Positions 1-12,486 of a DNA stretch of 64,000 nucleotides are shown here, piece after piece. Both the position numbers and the translations under genes were made by a program. Origin of the DNA: Cherax quadricarinatus. Lineage: Eukaryota; Arthropoda; Malacostraca; Decapoda; Parastacidae. Location: positions 17,832,843-17,896,842 of the forward strand of contig NC_091369.1 of NCBI RefSeq assembly GCF_038502225.1, given 5' to 3'. Every line of letters begins with the position of its first letter. The first letter of the stretch is position 1. The notes under the pieces were generated by a model that saw nothing but the letters and a program-made list of their open reading frames with translations, searched no databases and was not told the DNA's origin.

Positions 1-367
1 TTGGGTACAAACCTCTCCTCAGCCTCCTTGCATTTTGTTGCTACGTATTCCATCATCTCATTAACTGGCTTCCCTGCCAGTTCTCTGTCCCACTGAACCC
101 CGTTCAGGAAGTTCCTCATTCCTGTGTAGTCCCCTTTCTTGTAGTTTGACTTCATTCGTCCTGGCCTTCCTGCTTCTCCCTCCACTTGTAGCTCTACTGT
201 GTATTCGAAGCTTAAAACCACATGGTCACTGGCCCCAAGGGGTCTTTCATATGTGATGTCCTCGATATCTGCATTACTCAAGGTGAATACTAAGTCCAGC
301 CTTGCTGGTTCATCCTCTCCTCTCTCTCTTGTAGTGTCCCTAAGGTGTTGGTACATGAAGTTTCCAG
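1..367 (-). pseudogene. LINE-A fragment (endonuclease end and EN-RT linker)
   Basis: Read on the minus strand, this matches the region between endonuclease and reverse transcriptase of the LINE-A family defined by the copies at 2384-4503 and 23637-25624. It covers the linker resembling the 3824-4072 minus-strand reading (NFLNRVQWDR, KEAEERF) and the end of the endonuclease (SLEYTVEL-like). Near 365-372 the match stops and the sequence switches to the 3' end of another LINE-A copy, sharing only a few bases (CCAG). The element enters from outside the window. No intact frame remains. Confidence 0.7.
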
Positions 368-789
368 GGGTCGAGTCTTAGCTCCTGGCCCCGCCTCTTC
401 ACTGATCGCTACTAGGTCACTCTCCCTGAACCGTGAGCTTTATCATACCTCTGCTTAAAGCTATGTATGGATCCTGCCTCCACTACTTCGCTTCCCAAAC
501 TATTCCACTTACTGACTACTCTGTGGCTGAAGAAATACTTCCTAACATCCCTGTGATTCATCTGTGTCTTCAACTTCCAACTGTGTCCCCTTGCTACTGT
601 GTCCAATCTCTGGAACATCCTGTCTTTGTCCACCTTGTCAATTCCTCTCAGTATTTTGTATGTCGTTATCATGTCCCCCCTATCTCTCCTGTCCTCCAGT
701 GTCGTCAGGTTGATTTCCCTTAACCTCTCCTCGTAGGACATACCTCTTAGCTCTGGGACTAGTCTTGTTGCAAACCTTTGCACTTTCTT
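368..789 (-). pseudogene. LINE-A 3' end fragment
   Basis: The minus-strand frame 412-870 encodes the C-terminal tail of LINE-A ORF2 (ATRLVPELRGMSYEERLREI, KYFFSHRVVSKWNSLGS, ending KAHGSGRVT). It is 5'-truncated at about 789, where it abuts a GT array. Only the last ~130 codons and part of the 3' UTR survive. Neighbouring fragments carry the same tail, so several LINE-A insertions are stacked in one orientation. Confidence 0.75.
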
Positions 790-812
790 TGTGTGTGTGT
801 GTGTGTGTGTGT
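790..812. repeat. (GT)n array at a LINE-A 3' terminus
   Basis: About 11 GT units. On the minus strand this is an AC run directly after the LINE-A terminal motif AGGTGAGTAC, so it looks like the tail of the copy at 813-2383. Confidence 0.85.
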
Positions 813-2383
813 ACTCACCTAGTTGAGGTTGCAGGGGGTCGAGTCCTAGCTCCTGGCCCCGCCTCTTCACTGGTCGCTACTAGGTCACTCTCCCTGAACC
901 GTGAGCTTTATCATGCCTCTGCTTAAAGCTATGTATGGATCCTGCCTCGGCTACATCGTTTCCCAAACTATTCCATTTCCTTACTACTCTCTGACTGAAG
1001 AAATACTTCCTAACATCCATGTGATTCATCTGTGTCTTCAATTTCCAACTGTGTCCCCTTGCTGCTGTGTCCCATCTCTGGAACATCCTGTCTTTGTCCA
1101 CCTTGTCAATTCCTTTCAGTATTTTGTATGTCGTCATTATGTCCCCCCCATCTTTCCTCTCCTTCAGTGTCGTCAGGTCGATTTCCCTTAACCTCTTCTC
1201 TCTAGCTCTGGGACTAGTCTTGTTGCAAACCTTTCCACTTTCTCTAGTTTCTTTACGTGCTTGGCTAGGTGTGGGTTCCAGACTGGTGCCCATATGCTGC
1301 AGCAGTTATTTGGTTGATGTGTGCCTCAGGAGATGTGCCTGGTGTTATACTGACCCCAAGATCTTTTTCCTTGAGTGAGGTTTGTAGTCTCTGGCCCCCT
1401 AGACTGTACTCCGTCTGCAGTCTTCTTTGCCCTTGCCCAATCTTCATGACTTTCCACTTGGTGGGGTTGAACTCCAGGAGCCAATTGCTGGACCAAGTCT
1501 GCTGCCTGTCCAGATCCATTTGTAGCTCTGCCTGGTCTTCGACAGAATGAATTCTTCTCATCAACTTCACGTCGTCTGCTAACAAGGACACTTCGGAGTC
1601 TATTCCTTCCGTCATGTAGTTCACAAATACCAGAAACAGCACTGGCCCTAGGACTGACCCCTGTGGGACCACGCTGGGCACAGGTGCCCACTCTGACACC
1701 TCGCCACATACCATTACTCGCTGCTGTCTTCCTGACAAGTATTCCCTGATCCATTGTAGTGCCTTCCCTTTTATCCCTGCCTGGTCCTCCAGTTTTTGCA
1801 CTAATCTCTTGTGTGGAACTGTGTCAAACGCCTTTTTACAGTCCAAGATAATGCAATCTACCCACCCCTCTCTCTCTCTTGCCTTACTGGTGTCACCCTG
1901 TCATAGAATTCCCGTAGGTTTGTGACACAGGATTTCCCGTCCCTGAAACCATGTTGGCTGCTGTTGATAAGCTCATTTCTTTCTAGGTGTTCCACCACTC
2001 TTCTCCTGATAATCTTCTCCATGACTTTGCATACTATACATGTCAGTGACACTGGTCTGTAGTTTAGTGCCTCATGCCTGTCTCATTTTTTAAATATTGG
2101 GACTTCATTTGCTGTCTTTCATGCCACAAGCAATCTCCCTGTTTCAATAGATGTATTGAATATTGTTAGGGGTACTCATAGCGCCTCTGCTCCCTCTCAC
2201 AGGACCCATGGAGAGATGTTATCCGGCCCCATTGCCTTTGAGGTATCTAGCTAACTCAGAAGCCTCTTCACTTCTTCCTCGGTTGTGTGTACTGTGTCCA
2301 GCACTTGGTGGTGTACCCCACCTCTCTGTCTTTCTGGAGCCCCTTCTGTCTCCTCTGTGAACACTTCTTTGAATCTGATGTTG
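813..2383 (-). pseudogene. LINE-A copy, RT domain to 3' end
   Basis: Minus-strand CR1/jockey-type LINE, 5'-truncated. From high to low coordinate it carries the RT start (GPDNIS-like, about 2250), the SLTCIVCKVMEKII and SSQHGFRDGKSCVTNL blocks (1858-2052), MDCKKAFDTVPHKRL, VVPQGSVLGPVLFL and LLADDVKLM (1265-1846), and the C-terminal tail (880-1293). The catalytic FADD is LADD here. Frameshifts split the frame near 1850 and 1280. At about 2384 it fuses to the C-terminal region of a second copy. The 3' end is GTGAGTAC plus the AC run. Confidence 0.8.
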
Positions 2384-4503
2384 AGTATTTTATATGTCGT
2401 TATTTTGTTCCCTCTATCTCTCCTGTCCTCCCGTGTTGTCAGGTTGACTTCCCTTAACCTCTCCTCGTAGGATATTCCCCTTAGCTCTGGGACTAGTCTT
2501 GTTACAGACCTTTCCACTTTCTCAAGTTTCTTTGCATGCTTGGCTTTTTTGTGGGTTCCAAAATATTGCCGCATGCTCCAATATGGGCCTAACGTACACA
2601 ATGTACTGGGCTTGAGCGATTCCTTATTAAGATGGCAGAATGCTGTTCTCAGGTTTGCTAGGTGCCCATATGCTGCAGCAATTATTTGGTTGATGTGTGC
2701 CTCAGAAGATGTGCCTGGTGTTATACTCACCCCAAGATCTTTCTCCTTGAGTGAGGTTTGTAGTCTCTGGCCCCCTAGACTGTACTCTGTATGCTGTCTT
2801 TTATGCTCTTCCCCAATCTTCATAACTTTGCACTTGGTGGGGTTGAACTCCAGGAGCCAATTGCTCGACCAGACCTGCAGCATGTCCAGATTCCTTTGTA
2901 GTTCTTCCTGGTCCTCGTCTGACTGAATTCCTTTCATCAACTTCACGTTACCTGCAAGGAGGACACTTCGGAAGCTATTCCTTCCGTCGTGTCGTTCACA
3001 AATATCAGAAACAGCACCGGTCCTTGGACTGACCCCAGTGGAACCTCACTCGTCACAGGCGCCCACTTTGACACCTCGCCACGTTCCATGACTCGCTGTT
3101 GTCTTCCTGACAGGTATTCCCTGATCCATTGTAGTGCCTTCCCTGTTATTCGTGCCTGGTCCTCCAGTATTTGCGCTAATCTCTTGTGTGGAACTCTGTC
3201 AAACGCCTTTCAGTCCAAGAAAATGTAATCTTCCCACCCCTCTCTCTCTTGTCTTACTGCTGTCACCCTGTCATAGAACTCCAGTAGGTTTGTGACACAG
3301 GATTTCCTGTCCCTGCAACCATGTTGGCTGTTGTTTATAAGCTCATTCCTTTCTAGGTGTTCCACCACTCTTCTCCTGATAATCTTCTCCATGACTTTGC
3401 ATACTATACATCTGTGATACTGGTCTCTAGTTTAATGCTTCGTGTCTATCTCCTTTTTAAAAAATTGGGACTACATTTTCTGTCTTCCATACCTCAGATA
3501 CTCTTCCTGCTTCGCCAGATGTGTTGAATATTGTAGTTAGGGGTACACATAGCACCTCTGCTCCCTTTCTCAGGACCCACGTAGAGATGTTATCCGGCCC
3601 CATCGCCTTTGAGGTATCTAGCTCGCTCAGCAGCCTCTTCACACCTTCCTCGGTTGTATGTATTGTATTCAACACTTGGAGGTGTACCCCACCTCTCCGT
3701 CTGTCTGGAGTCCTTTCTGTCTCCTCTGTGAACACTTCTTTGAATCTCTTGTTGAGTACCTCACATACTTCGTGGTCGTTTCTTGTGATCTTTCCTCCTT
3801 CCTTCCTTCCTTAGCTTGATTACCTAGTCCTTGCCTGTTGTTTTCCTCCTGATATGGCTGTACAACAGCTTCGGGTCAGATTTGGCTTTCGCTACTATGT
3901 CATTTCCATAATGTCGTTGGACCTTCCTTCTTACCTGTGCATTTTTTGTACCCTTGAGTGCAAACCTCTCCTCTGCTTCCTTGCATATTGTTGTCACATA
4001 TTCCACCATCTCGTTTACTGACTTCACTGCCAGTACTCTGTCCCACTGAACCCTGTTCAGGAAGTTCCTCATTCATGCGTAGTTCCCTTTCTTGTAGTTT
4101 GGCTTATTTCATCCGGCTCTTCCTGTTTTCCCCTCCATTTATAACTCTACTGTGTATTCCAATCTTAAAACCACATGATCGCTGGCCCCAAGGGGTCTTT
4201 CATATGTGATGTCCTCAATATCTGCACTACTCAAGGGGAATACTAGCTCCAGTCTCGCTGGTTCATCCTCTGCTATCTCTCTGGTAGTGTCCCTTACATG
4301 TTGGTACATTAAGTTTTCCAGTACCACCTCCATCATCTTAGCTCTCCACGTTTTTTGTCCCCCAAGTGGCTCCAAGTTCTCCCAATCGATTTCCTTGTGG
4401 TTGAAGTCACCCATGATCAGTAGCTTTGCCCTGCACGCATGAGCCCCTCTGGCCACTTTGGCCAGTGTGTCAACCATCGCTCTATTACTCTTGCCTTGAG
4501 TAC
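2384..4503 (-). pseudogene. LINE-A copy, endonuclease end to RT C-terminus
   Basis: Second minus-strand copy. It has an endonuclease C-terminal part at 4139-4507 (LLIMGDFNHKEIDWENL with the conserved GDFN; ASDHVVLRLEY with the SDH box), linker 3824-4072, RT N-terminal blocks 3210-3735 and RT middle to thumb 2251-2946. Several frameshifts are present. Its C-terminal part is joined in frame to the RT N-terminus of the neighbouring copy at about 2384 (KILN followed by IRFKEVFTEE), so the usual 3' tail is missing. A dead element. Confidence 0.8.
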
Positions 4504-5068
4504 TCACCTATTTGTACTCACCTATTTGTGGTTGCAGGGGTCGAGTCCTAGCTCCTGGCCCCGCCTCTTCACCGGTTGCTACTAGGCCCTCTCTCTCCCC
4601 GCTCCATGAGCTTTATCAAACCTCGTCTTAAAACTGTGTATGGTTCCTGCCTCCACTACGTCATTTTCTAGGCTATTCCACTGCCTTACAACTCTATGAC
4701 TGAAGAAATACTTCCTACTATCTCTCTGACTCATTTGTGTCTTCAACTTCCAATTGTGGCCTCTTGTTTCTGTGTCCCCTCCCTGGAACATCCTGTCTTT
4801 GTCCACCTTGTCTATTCCACGCAGTATTTTATATGTCGTTATCATGTCTCCCCTGACCCTCCTGTCCTCCAGTGAGGTCAGGCCGATTTCCCTTAATCTT
4901 TCTTCATAGGACATTCCCCTTAGCTCTGGAACTAACCTTGTCGCAAACCTTTGTACTTTCTCTAGTTTCCTGACGTGCTTTATCAAGTGCGGGTTCCAAA
5001 CAGGTGCTGCATACTCCAGTATGGGCCTGACATACACGGTGTACAGTGTCTTGAATGATTCCTTACTA

Positions 5069-5070
<2 letters not shown>
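4504..5070 (-). pseudogene. LINE-A 3' end fragment with terminal repeats
   Basis: The minus-strand frame 4582-5118 gives the ORF2 C-terminus (LYTVYVRPILEYAAPVWNPH, RFATRLVPELRGMSYEERL, KYFFSHRVVRQWNSLEN). The 3' UTR ends in two copies of the short motif AATAGGTGAGTAC at 4500-4530, apparently a duplicated terminus. It is 5'-truncated at the GT array at 5071. Confidence 0.75.

Positions 5071-5112
<42 letters not shown>
5071..5112. repeat. (GT)n array
   Basis: About 20 uninterrupted GT units between the 5'-truncated LINE-A fragment and the GAGTAC terminus of the next LINE-A copy. It reads as that copy's AC tail on the minus strand. Confidence 0.9.
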
Positions 5113-5115
<3 letters not shown>

Positions 5116-7955
5116 CATTTAATTGTATTCACCTAATTGTCGTTGCAGGGGTCGAATCATAGCTCCTGGCCCCGTCTCTTTACTGGTTGCTCCATGAATT
5201 TTATCATACCTCTTCTTAAAGCTATGTATGGCTCCTGCCTCTACCGCATCACTTTCCAGACAACTCCGCTTCCTGACAGCTCTACGACTGAAGAAATTTC
5301 AAAACATCCCTGTGATTCATCTGAGTTTTCAAGTTCCAACTGTGACCCTTGTTGTTGTGTTCCATCTCTGGAACATCCTGGGTACATGTCCCCCCTGTCC
5401 CTTCTATCCTTCAGAGTCGTCAGGTCGATTTTCTTTAAGCTCTTCTCGTAGTACACGCCCCTTAGCTTCGGTACTAGTCATGTTGGAAACCTTTGCATTT
5501 TTCTCTAATTTCTTTACGTGCTTGACCAGGTGTAGGTTCCAGACTGGTGCTGCATTCTCTAATATGGGCCTGACGAACACGGTGTACAGAGTCTTTAGCG
5601 ATTCCTTACGGAGGTGTCAGACTGCTATCCTTAGGTTTGCCAGGCGTCCATATGCTGCAGCAGTTATTTGGATAATGTGCACTTCAGGAGATGCGCTTGG
5701 TATTATACTCTCCCCAAGATCCTTTTCCTTTAGTTAGGTCTGCAGCCTTTGGCCCCACTAGACTGTACTCTGTCTGCTGTCTTAAATGCAGTTCCCCGAT
5801 CTTCATGACTTTGCACTTGATGGGGGTTGAAGTCCAGGAGCCAGTTGCTAGACCAGGCTTGCATCCTGTCAGGTCCCTTTGTAGTCCTGCCTGTTCCACG
5901 TCCGATTGAATTCTCCTCATTAGCTTCACATCGTCTGCAAACAGTGACACTTTACAGTCTATCCCTTCCGTCATGTCATTCACATATAACAGAAACAGCA
6001 CTGGTACTAGGACTGACCACTGTGGCATCACGCTCGTCACAAGCGCCCACTCTGACACCTTGTCACGTTCCATTACTCGTTGTTGACTACCTGTCAGGTA
6101 TTCTCTGATCCATTGCAGTACCTTTCTTGTTATACCTGCCTGACCCTCCAGCTTTTGCACTAATCTCTTGTGTAGAACTGTAGTGTCAAAAGCCTTCTTA
6201 CAGTCCAATAAATGCCATCTACTTCCCTCCCCCCTTTCTCTCTCTCTTGTCTTACTGCCGTCACCTTGTCATAGAACTCCAGCAGGTTTGTGACACAGTA
6301 TTTCCCCTCCATAAAACCGTGCTAGTTGTCGTAATCTCATTCCTTTCTAGGTGTTCCACCTCTCATCTGATAATTTTCTCCATGAGTTTGCAAACGATAT
6401 ATGTCAGTGACACTGGTCTATAGTTTAATTCTGCAAATCTGTATCATTTCTTAAAAATTTGGACTACATTTGCTGTTTCTCATACCTCAAGTAGTCGCCC
6501 TGTTTCGATTAATGTTTTGAAGATTGTTTTGGTGACACACAGAGCGCCTCTACTCCCTCTCTTAGGACCCATGGAGTGATGCTGTTCCGGCTCATCGCGT
6601 TTGTAGTATCTTGTTCGCTTAGCAGCCTCTTCACCTCCTCCTCGGTTGTATGTATTGTGTCCAGCACTTGATGGTGTGCCCCACCACTTCGGATTCCTAG
6701 AGTCCTTTCTGTCTCCACTGTAAATACTTCTGTAAATCTCATGTTGAGCTCTTCACATACTTCCCAGTCGTTCCTTCCTCAGCCTGGTTACCTGATCCTT
6801 GACTATTGTTTTCTTCCTGATATGACTGTACAACAGCTTCGGGTCAGACTTGGCTCTCGCTGCTATGCCATATTCGTATTGCCGCTGTACCTCTCTTTAT
6901 CTTTGCATATTCATTTCTGGCTCTTCGACTAATCTCCTTATTTTCCTGGGTCCTTTACCTGGAGTTTACCTGGAGAGAGTTTCGGGGGTCAACGCCCCCG
7001 CGGCCCGGTCTGTGACCAGGCCTCCTGGTGGATCAGCGCCTGATCAACCAGGCTGTTGCTGCTGGCTGCACGCAAACCAACGTACGAGCCGCAGCCCGGC
7101 TGATCAGGAACTGACTTTAGGTGCTTGTCCAGTGCCAGCTTGAAGACTGCCAGAGGTCTGTTGGTAATCCCCCTTATGTGTGCTGGGAGGCAGTTGAACA
7201 GTCTCGGGCCCCTGACACTTATTGTATGGTCTCTTAACGTGCTAGTGACACCCCTGCTTTTCATTGGGGGGATGTTGCATCGTCTGCCAAGTCTTCTGCT
7301 TTCGTAGTGAGTGATTTTCGTGTGCAAGTTCGGTACTAGTCCCTCTAGGATTTTCCAGGTGTATATAATCATGTATCTCTCCCTCCTACGTTCCAGGGAA
7401 TACTTTACTTTTCCATTTTCTAGCACATTTAGTTTTAGACTCTCTACACCTTTGGGTGAATCAAGAACTAGTTCTGGCCTTCCCATTATGTCTGTTACCC
7501 TTGGCTACGAGCCTTTCCTGTTTCTTTGCATTTTGTTGTCACATATCCCATCATTTCATTTACTGACTTTCCCGCCAGTTCTCTTTCCCATTGAACCTCG
7601 TGCAGGAAATTCCTCATGCGTGTGTCGTCCCTTCTTTTATAGTTCACTTAGCCAATGTGTCTTCATCGTTCTTTTACTCTTTTTTGTTTTGTGTCGGGCT
7701 GTACATTAGTGCAATAACCGCCTCGGGACCTTTAGTCTGAAGTGTTCCTATTATGTAGTCTCTTGCTTCTCCTGTCTCCTCTCTCCAATTCCTTAAAACT
7801 CCATTGGTTTTTAATGAGTAGTGCAACTGCTTCACCCCTTCTACTTCCTCTGTCTTTCCTCAGGATCTGATATCCAGTTGGAAAGATGGTGTGTGTTATC
7901 ATTCCTGTGAGCAAAGTTGCCATGAGAGCGATTATGTCTGGTGATTGCATGTTAA
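5113..7955 (-). pseudogene. LINE-A copy spanning endonuclease to 3' end, interrupted by LINE-B
   Basis: The longest minus-strand LINE-A copy. The endonuclease N-terminus is at 7732-7950 (PDIIAL, IFPTGYQILRKDRGSRRGEAVALL), the linker at 7490-7690, RT N-terminus at 6509-6742, RT core at 5684-6208 (MDCKKAFDTTVLHKRLVQKL, SLFADDVKLMRRI) and C-terminus at 5241-5456. The FADD box is intact but frames are broken many times. A LINE-B 3' end (6955-7488) sits inside the linker. The copy is more diverged than the 23.6-kb one, so it is older. Confidence 0.7.
6955..7488 (-). mobile_element. LINE-B 3' end inserted in LINE-A
   Basis: The minus-strand frame 6989-7486 encodes the LINE-B ORF2 C-terminus (YTWKILEGLVPNLHTKITHY, RGPRLFNCLPAHIRGITNRP, SLVDQALIHQEAWSQTGPRG). 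Nearly the same protein is encoded at 43975-44620 and 48524-49219. The 3' terminus is the short direct repeat CCAGGTAAACTCCAGGTAAA, which marks all LINE-B ends here. It is 5'-truncated at about 7488. Confidence 0.8.
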
Positions 7956-8380
7956 AACTCGAACCTTCGAGCTTTAAAACACCACCCTCGTTGCCTGTCA
8001 AAATTCGAGACACCCTAAACCACTGAACCATCAATGTCACACACAACAGGCGTCTAGCAGCTTTAGACGTCCCTCCTGTTGCGGACACATACGTGGCTGT
8101 GGAAGGATAAGTATTAATTTCGTTCTCCTCTTGTTTCGAATACCAGTTACACAAGCAGTTTTACATATTAATGCATGCAAATGAGAGGAGAATGAAATTA
8201 GTTCTTTGTTTGCCACAGCCACGTATGTGTCCGTAGCAGGAGTGACGTCTGGTGCTACTAGACCTCTGTTGTATGTGAAACTGATGGTTCGGTGGTTTAG
8301 GGCACATCGAATTAATTTTGATAGGCTACGATTTTGGCGTGTTAAAGCCCGAGAGTTCGAGTCTCGGTCAGTGCAGCTGT
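7947..8380. repeat. Inverted pair of tRNA-like SINEs (foldback)
   Basis: Two related copies face each other: a minus copy at 7947-8135 and a plus copy at about 8180-8380. Both contain a block beginning CCACGTATGTGTCCG, a GGTTCxGTGGTTTAGGG block resembling a pol III A-box region, and a B-box-like GAGTTCGAGTCTC (plus) or AGGTTCGAGTTTT (minus). The arms are about 190 bp with a short AT-rich loop, so a transcript would fold into a long imperfect hairpin. Confidence 0.6.
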
Positions 8381-8414
8381 TATTTGCTTAAAAGCACTTG
8401 TTCGTGAATGCATT

Positions 8415-9026
<612 letters not shown>

Positions 9027-9031
9027 ATATA

Positions 9032-9112
<81 letters not shown>

Positions 9113-9113
9113 T
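9027..9113. repeat. (TA)n array between two MITEs
   Basis: TA array with minor TTTATA and AATATA interruptions. It separates two MITE copies in the same orientation. Confidence 0.95.
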
Positions 9114-9603
<490 letters not shown>

Positions 9604-9725
9604 AAAAATCGCGGAAGGGCGTGGAAATTCACTTGTTTTTTTAGAGAGACAGAGACAGAGACAGAAATTTATAGACAGTTAATTTTATAGATAACCTAAT
9701 GGGTCTACCCTATTTTAATTTCAAG

Positions 9726-10062
9726 GAAAAGATATCATTAGAATTGGAGAATAATGTCAAAGACAGCGACTACACTAAGTGGTGGGTGCCTCTGACGTAC
9801 ACTTGGCAGGACGAGCTCAGTTTCAACCTGACACAACCCAGAGTATGGATGAGGAACACTGAGTCTCAGCTCTCGGTCCAGGCTCTCCCGAGCAAGGAGC
9901 AGTGGGTTATCTTCAACTTGCAGAGAACTGGCTATTACAGAGTTAACTACGACTTACATAACTGGGACCTCATCATCCAGCAGCTCCTTTTGGACTTCAC
10001 TGTGATACCTGTCACTAACAGAGCCCAGCTAATTGATGATGCTCTCGACCTTGCTTTAGCTG
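9726..10062 (+). CDS. Aminopeptidase N-like (M1) exon 1 of window: beta domain and start of C-terminal domain
   Basis: This exon encodes the end of the M1 beta-sandwich and the start of the helical ERAP1_C-type domain of a zinc aminopeptidase, normally a membrane or secreted ectoenzyme that trims N-terminal residues. Visible motifs are WWVPLTYTW, then WVIFNLQRTGYYRVNYD (the highly conserved GYYRVNYD), then INRAQ-like VTNRAQLIDDALDLALAG. The catalytic HEXXH/GAMEN region is not in the window and must lie in upstream exons. The 3' border is certain (GCTG then GTAAGT, phase 1). The 5' border is less so: TTTAATTTCAAG before 9726 keeps frame, but an acceptor at 9690 (TTTTATAG) is also possible. The exon joins in frame to 17895. 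Confidence 0.85.
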
Positions 10063-10420
10063 GTAAGTTTAATGGAATGTGTAATCATGGGGGTATGAGT
10101 ATGGGATGACGAAGCGCTTGAGTGAAGAATGATGCAGCGAGAATGATGGATGATTCAGGATGGATGACAGGGTGTATGAAGTGGCTGAATGGTGTATGAG
10201 AAGTGGATAATACAGCATGTGAATATTAGATGATTGTGTTTGTGAGGTTTGTAATGGAGCATATGAGAAGTGGATAATATGAGTTTGAGTGGTGGAAAGA
10301 AGAATGGATGATTACTTGATAGTTTGTGAGGGGTGGATAATTCAGCATATGGGTGGTGGATATTACAAATTTAATTAAATGCGCTAAGAAAATTAGTTTT
10401 CCTAAATTTTATTTTTTTAT
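10063..10420 (+). other. Intron start with degenerate GATG-rich repeat
   Basis: Intronic sequence with a degenerate tandem motif around TATGAGAAGTGGATAATA and GATGGATGATT between about 10110 and 10370. No gene seen. Confidence 0.45.
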
Positions 10421-11302
10421 TAACACATCGGCCGTTTCCCACCAAGGCAGGTAGTCCGAAAAAGAAAAACTTTCATTATCATTCACTCCATCACTATCTT
10501 GCCAGAGGCATGCTTACACTACAGCTATAAAACTGTAACATTAACACCCCTCCTTCAGAGTGCCGGTATTGTATTTCCCATCTCCAAGACTTAAGTCCGG
10601 CCTGCCGGTTTCCCTGAGTCCCTTCATAAATGTAACCTTGCTTACACTCCAACAGCACGTCAAGTCCTAAAAACCATTTGTCTCCATTCGCTCCTGTCTA
10701 ACACACTCACGAACGCTTGCTGGAACTCCAAGCCCCTAGCACACAAAACCTCTTTTACCCCCCCCTCCAGCCTTTCCTAGGCCGACCATTTCCCTGCCTT
10801 CCCCCCACTACTGATTTATACACTCTCGAAGTCATTCAGTTTCGCTCCACTCTCTCTACATGTCCAAACCATCTCAACAACCCCTCCTCAGCCCTCTGGA
10901 TAATAGTTATGGTAATCCCACACCTCATCCTAATCTCCAGACTACGGATTCTCTGCATTATATTTACACCACACATTGCCCTCAGACATGACATCTCCAA
11001 TGCCTCCAGTCTTCTCCTTGTTACAACATTCTCAAACCATGCCTCACACCCATACAAGAGTGTTGGTATAACTATACTCTCATACATTCCCTTTTTTGCT
11101 TTCATGGATAAAGTTCTTTGTCTCCACAGACTCCTCAGTGCACCACTCACCTTTTTCCCCTCGTCAATTCTATGATTCATTTCATCTTTCATAGACCCAT
11201 CTGCTGACACGTCCACTCCCAAATATTTGAGCACATTCACCTCCTTTATATTCTCTCCCTTCAATCTGATATCTAATCTTCCGTTACTTAATTTCAGCAT
11301 CA
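10421..11302 (-). pseudogene. RTE-like LINE, 3' fragment
   Basis: Minus-strand 5'-truncated copy of the RTE-like family whose intact member is at 35005-38445. The frame 10836-11303 carries the C-terminal region (YLGVDVSADGSMKDEMNHRI, YGCEAWFENVVTRRRLEALE, MCGVNIMQRIRSLEIRMRCG, RWFGHVERVERN). The 3' UTR has the family signature of a CCGGCAGGCCGGACTTAAG-like segment and a GGCCGATG-type terminus at about 10425. The FADD region is lost. Confidence 0.8.
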
Positions 11303-12486
11303 AAAAGTGTGCAGTTAAATATTATTTTCATTAATCATCAGTATCGTGATCAAAATCTCAAGAACTGGTTTAATGGCAAAATCACCAAATTTGTATCAAA
11401 GGTAATTTGAGTCTACTTAGGTAAACGAAAGAGACATTTCAACAAAATATATTCAAAATGGTCGGCTTTTCAAAGATGGACGCCAAGCATAATAAATTTA
11501 TATACAGTACATCAGGAAATGTTTCATGATCTTGGTACCACTTTCAATATTTTACTGATACACTTATACAGTAGGAAATCAAAATGATCTTTGGTATTAA
11601 TTACTGACAGGGAAAATGGAGCTGTTGGATTTCCCTTCTGAAAAATATTAATGGAATAATAAGCTTATAACTGACAAATAAATAAAAATAATAATTAGAG
11701 ATAATTTGAAGAAGACTTCCATGAAATAAACCTAACATAAAAAAAACAGAAATAACAATAAACCAACTAAACAATTCTAAATACAGTAATAAAAATTAAA
11801 CATTAGAGGAACAGGAACATATCAAAGGAGACATCCTAGGGTCATATGTCCTATAAAGGCAGTTTGAAAATTAATGCCACATAGATTAAGAGTACCACGT
11901 TTCACAGGCAAGCTTTAGATAAATTGAGTGATGATTGACTGGGAGGTGTAAATTCTCAAGGTCTTTCAGGCACCTCGTAATGTAATAGTAATGTTCTCAG
12001 TCTGTACGATATCATGGTCCATGTAGGATACCCAGAACTGAGGAGTTTTCCCCATCTGCCCATTAAAAATGTCTTTTTGAAATGTCCAATACCTGTCTGG
12101 ATTATTATTGCACTTTTTGCAGTCTCTCTTTACTTGGCGAAGAGCTGAGGTCTCTTAATCTCTGCTTTTCTTGTGCAGGTAGGCCTTCGAAGGTGAACTG
12201 GTTGTGTTCTTTCAAGTAATTCCTTTACAAGAAGCCTTTCAAGACCTTCCATAAACATCTTATGGGACAACATATCCCTTTCATATTCTTCCCACCCAGT
12301 ACTCTATACGCAGGGCCAGATCCTCCTGGCCTGCCTTTAGTAGAACATCAATGAGTCCATTTCCTTCCATCTTTTTTTCTCAGTCACACCAAGGTATACA
12401 CAGATTAGGTGGAATACTCCAATTAGAATGTGTTCAGCATACCTCTTGTGCTCATTCCACTCCAGTGGATTTTTTTCATACATACA
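11303..12486 (-). pseudogene. AT-rich intron with a badly decayed coding relic
   Basis: Mostly AT-rich with no intact frame. On the minus strand about 11990-12095 reads YWTFQKDIFNGQMGKTPQFW followed by VSYMDHD, and about 12290-12350 reads ALRIEYWVGRI. This resembles conserved blocks of a multicopy arthropod family of unknown function that I remember only loosely. Stops and shifts interrupt it throughout. It could also be chance similarity; I assign no function. Confidence 0.3.

Noticed and set aside
10717..11175. Plus-strand 152-codon frame
   Set aside because: Antisense shadow of the RTE C-terminal region at 10836-11303 on the minus strand. The same holds for most plus frames in 1-7955 and minus frames in 19.8-21.8 and 36.2-38.2 kb.
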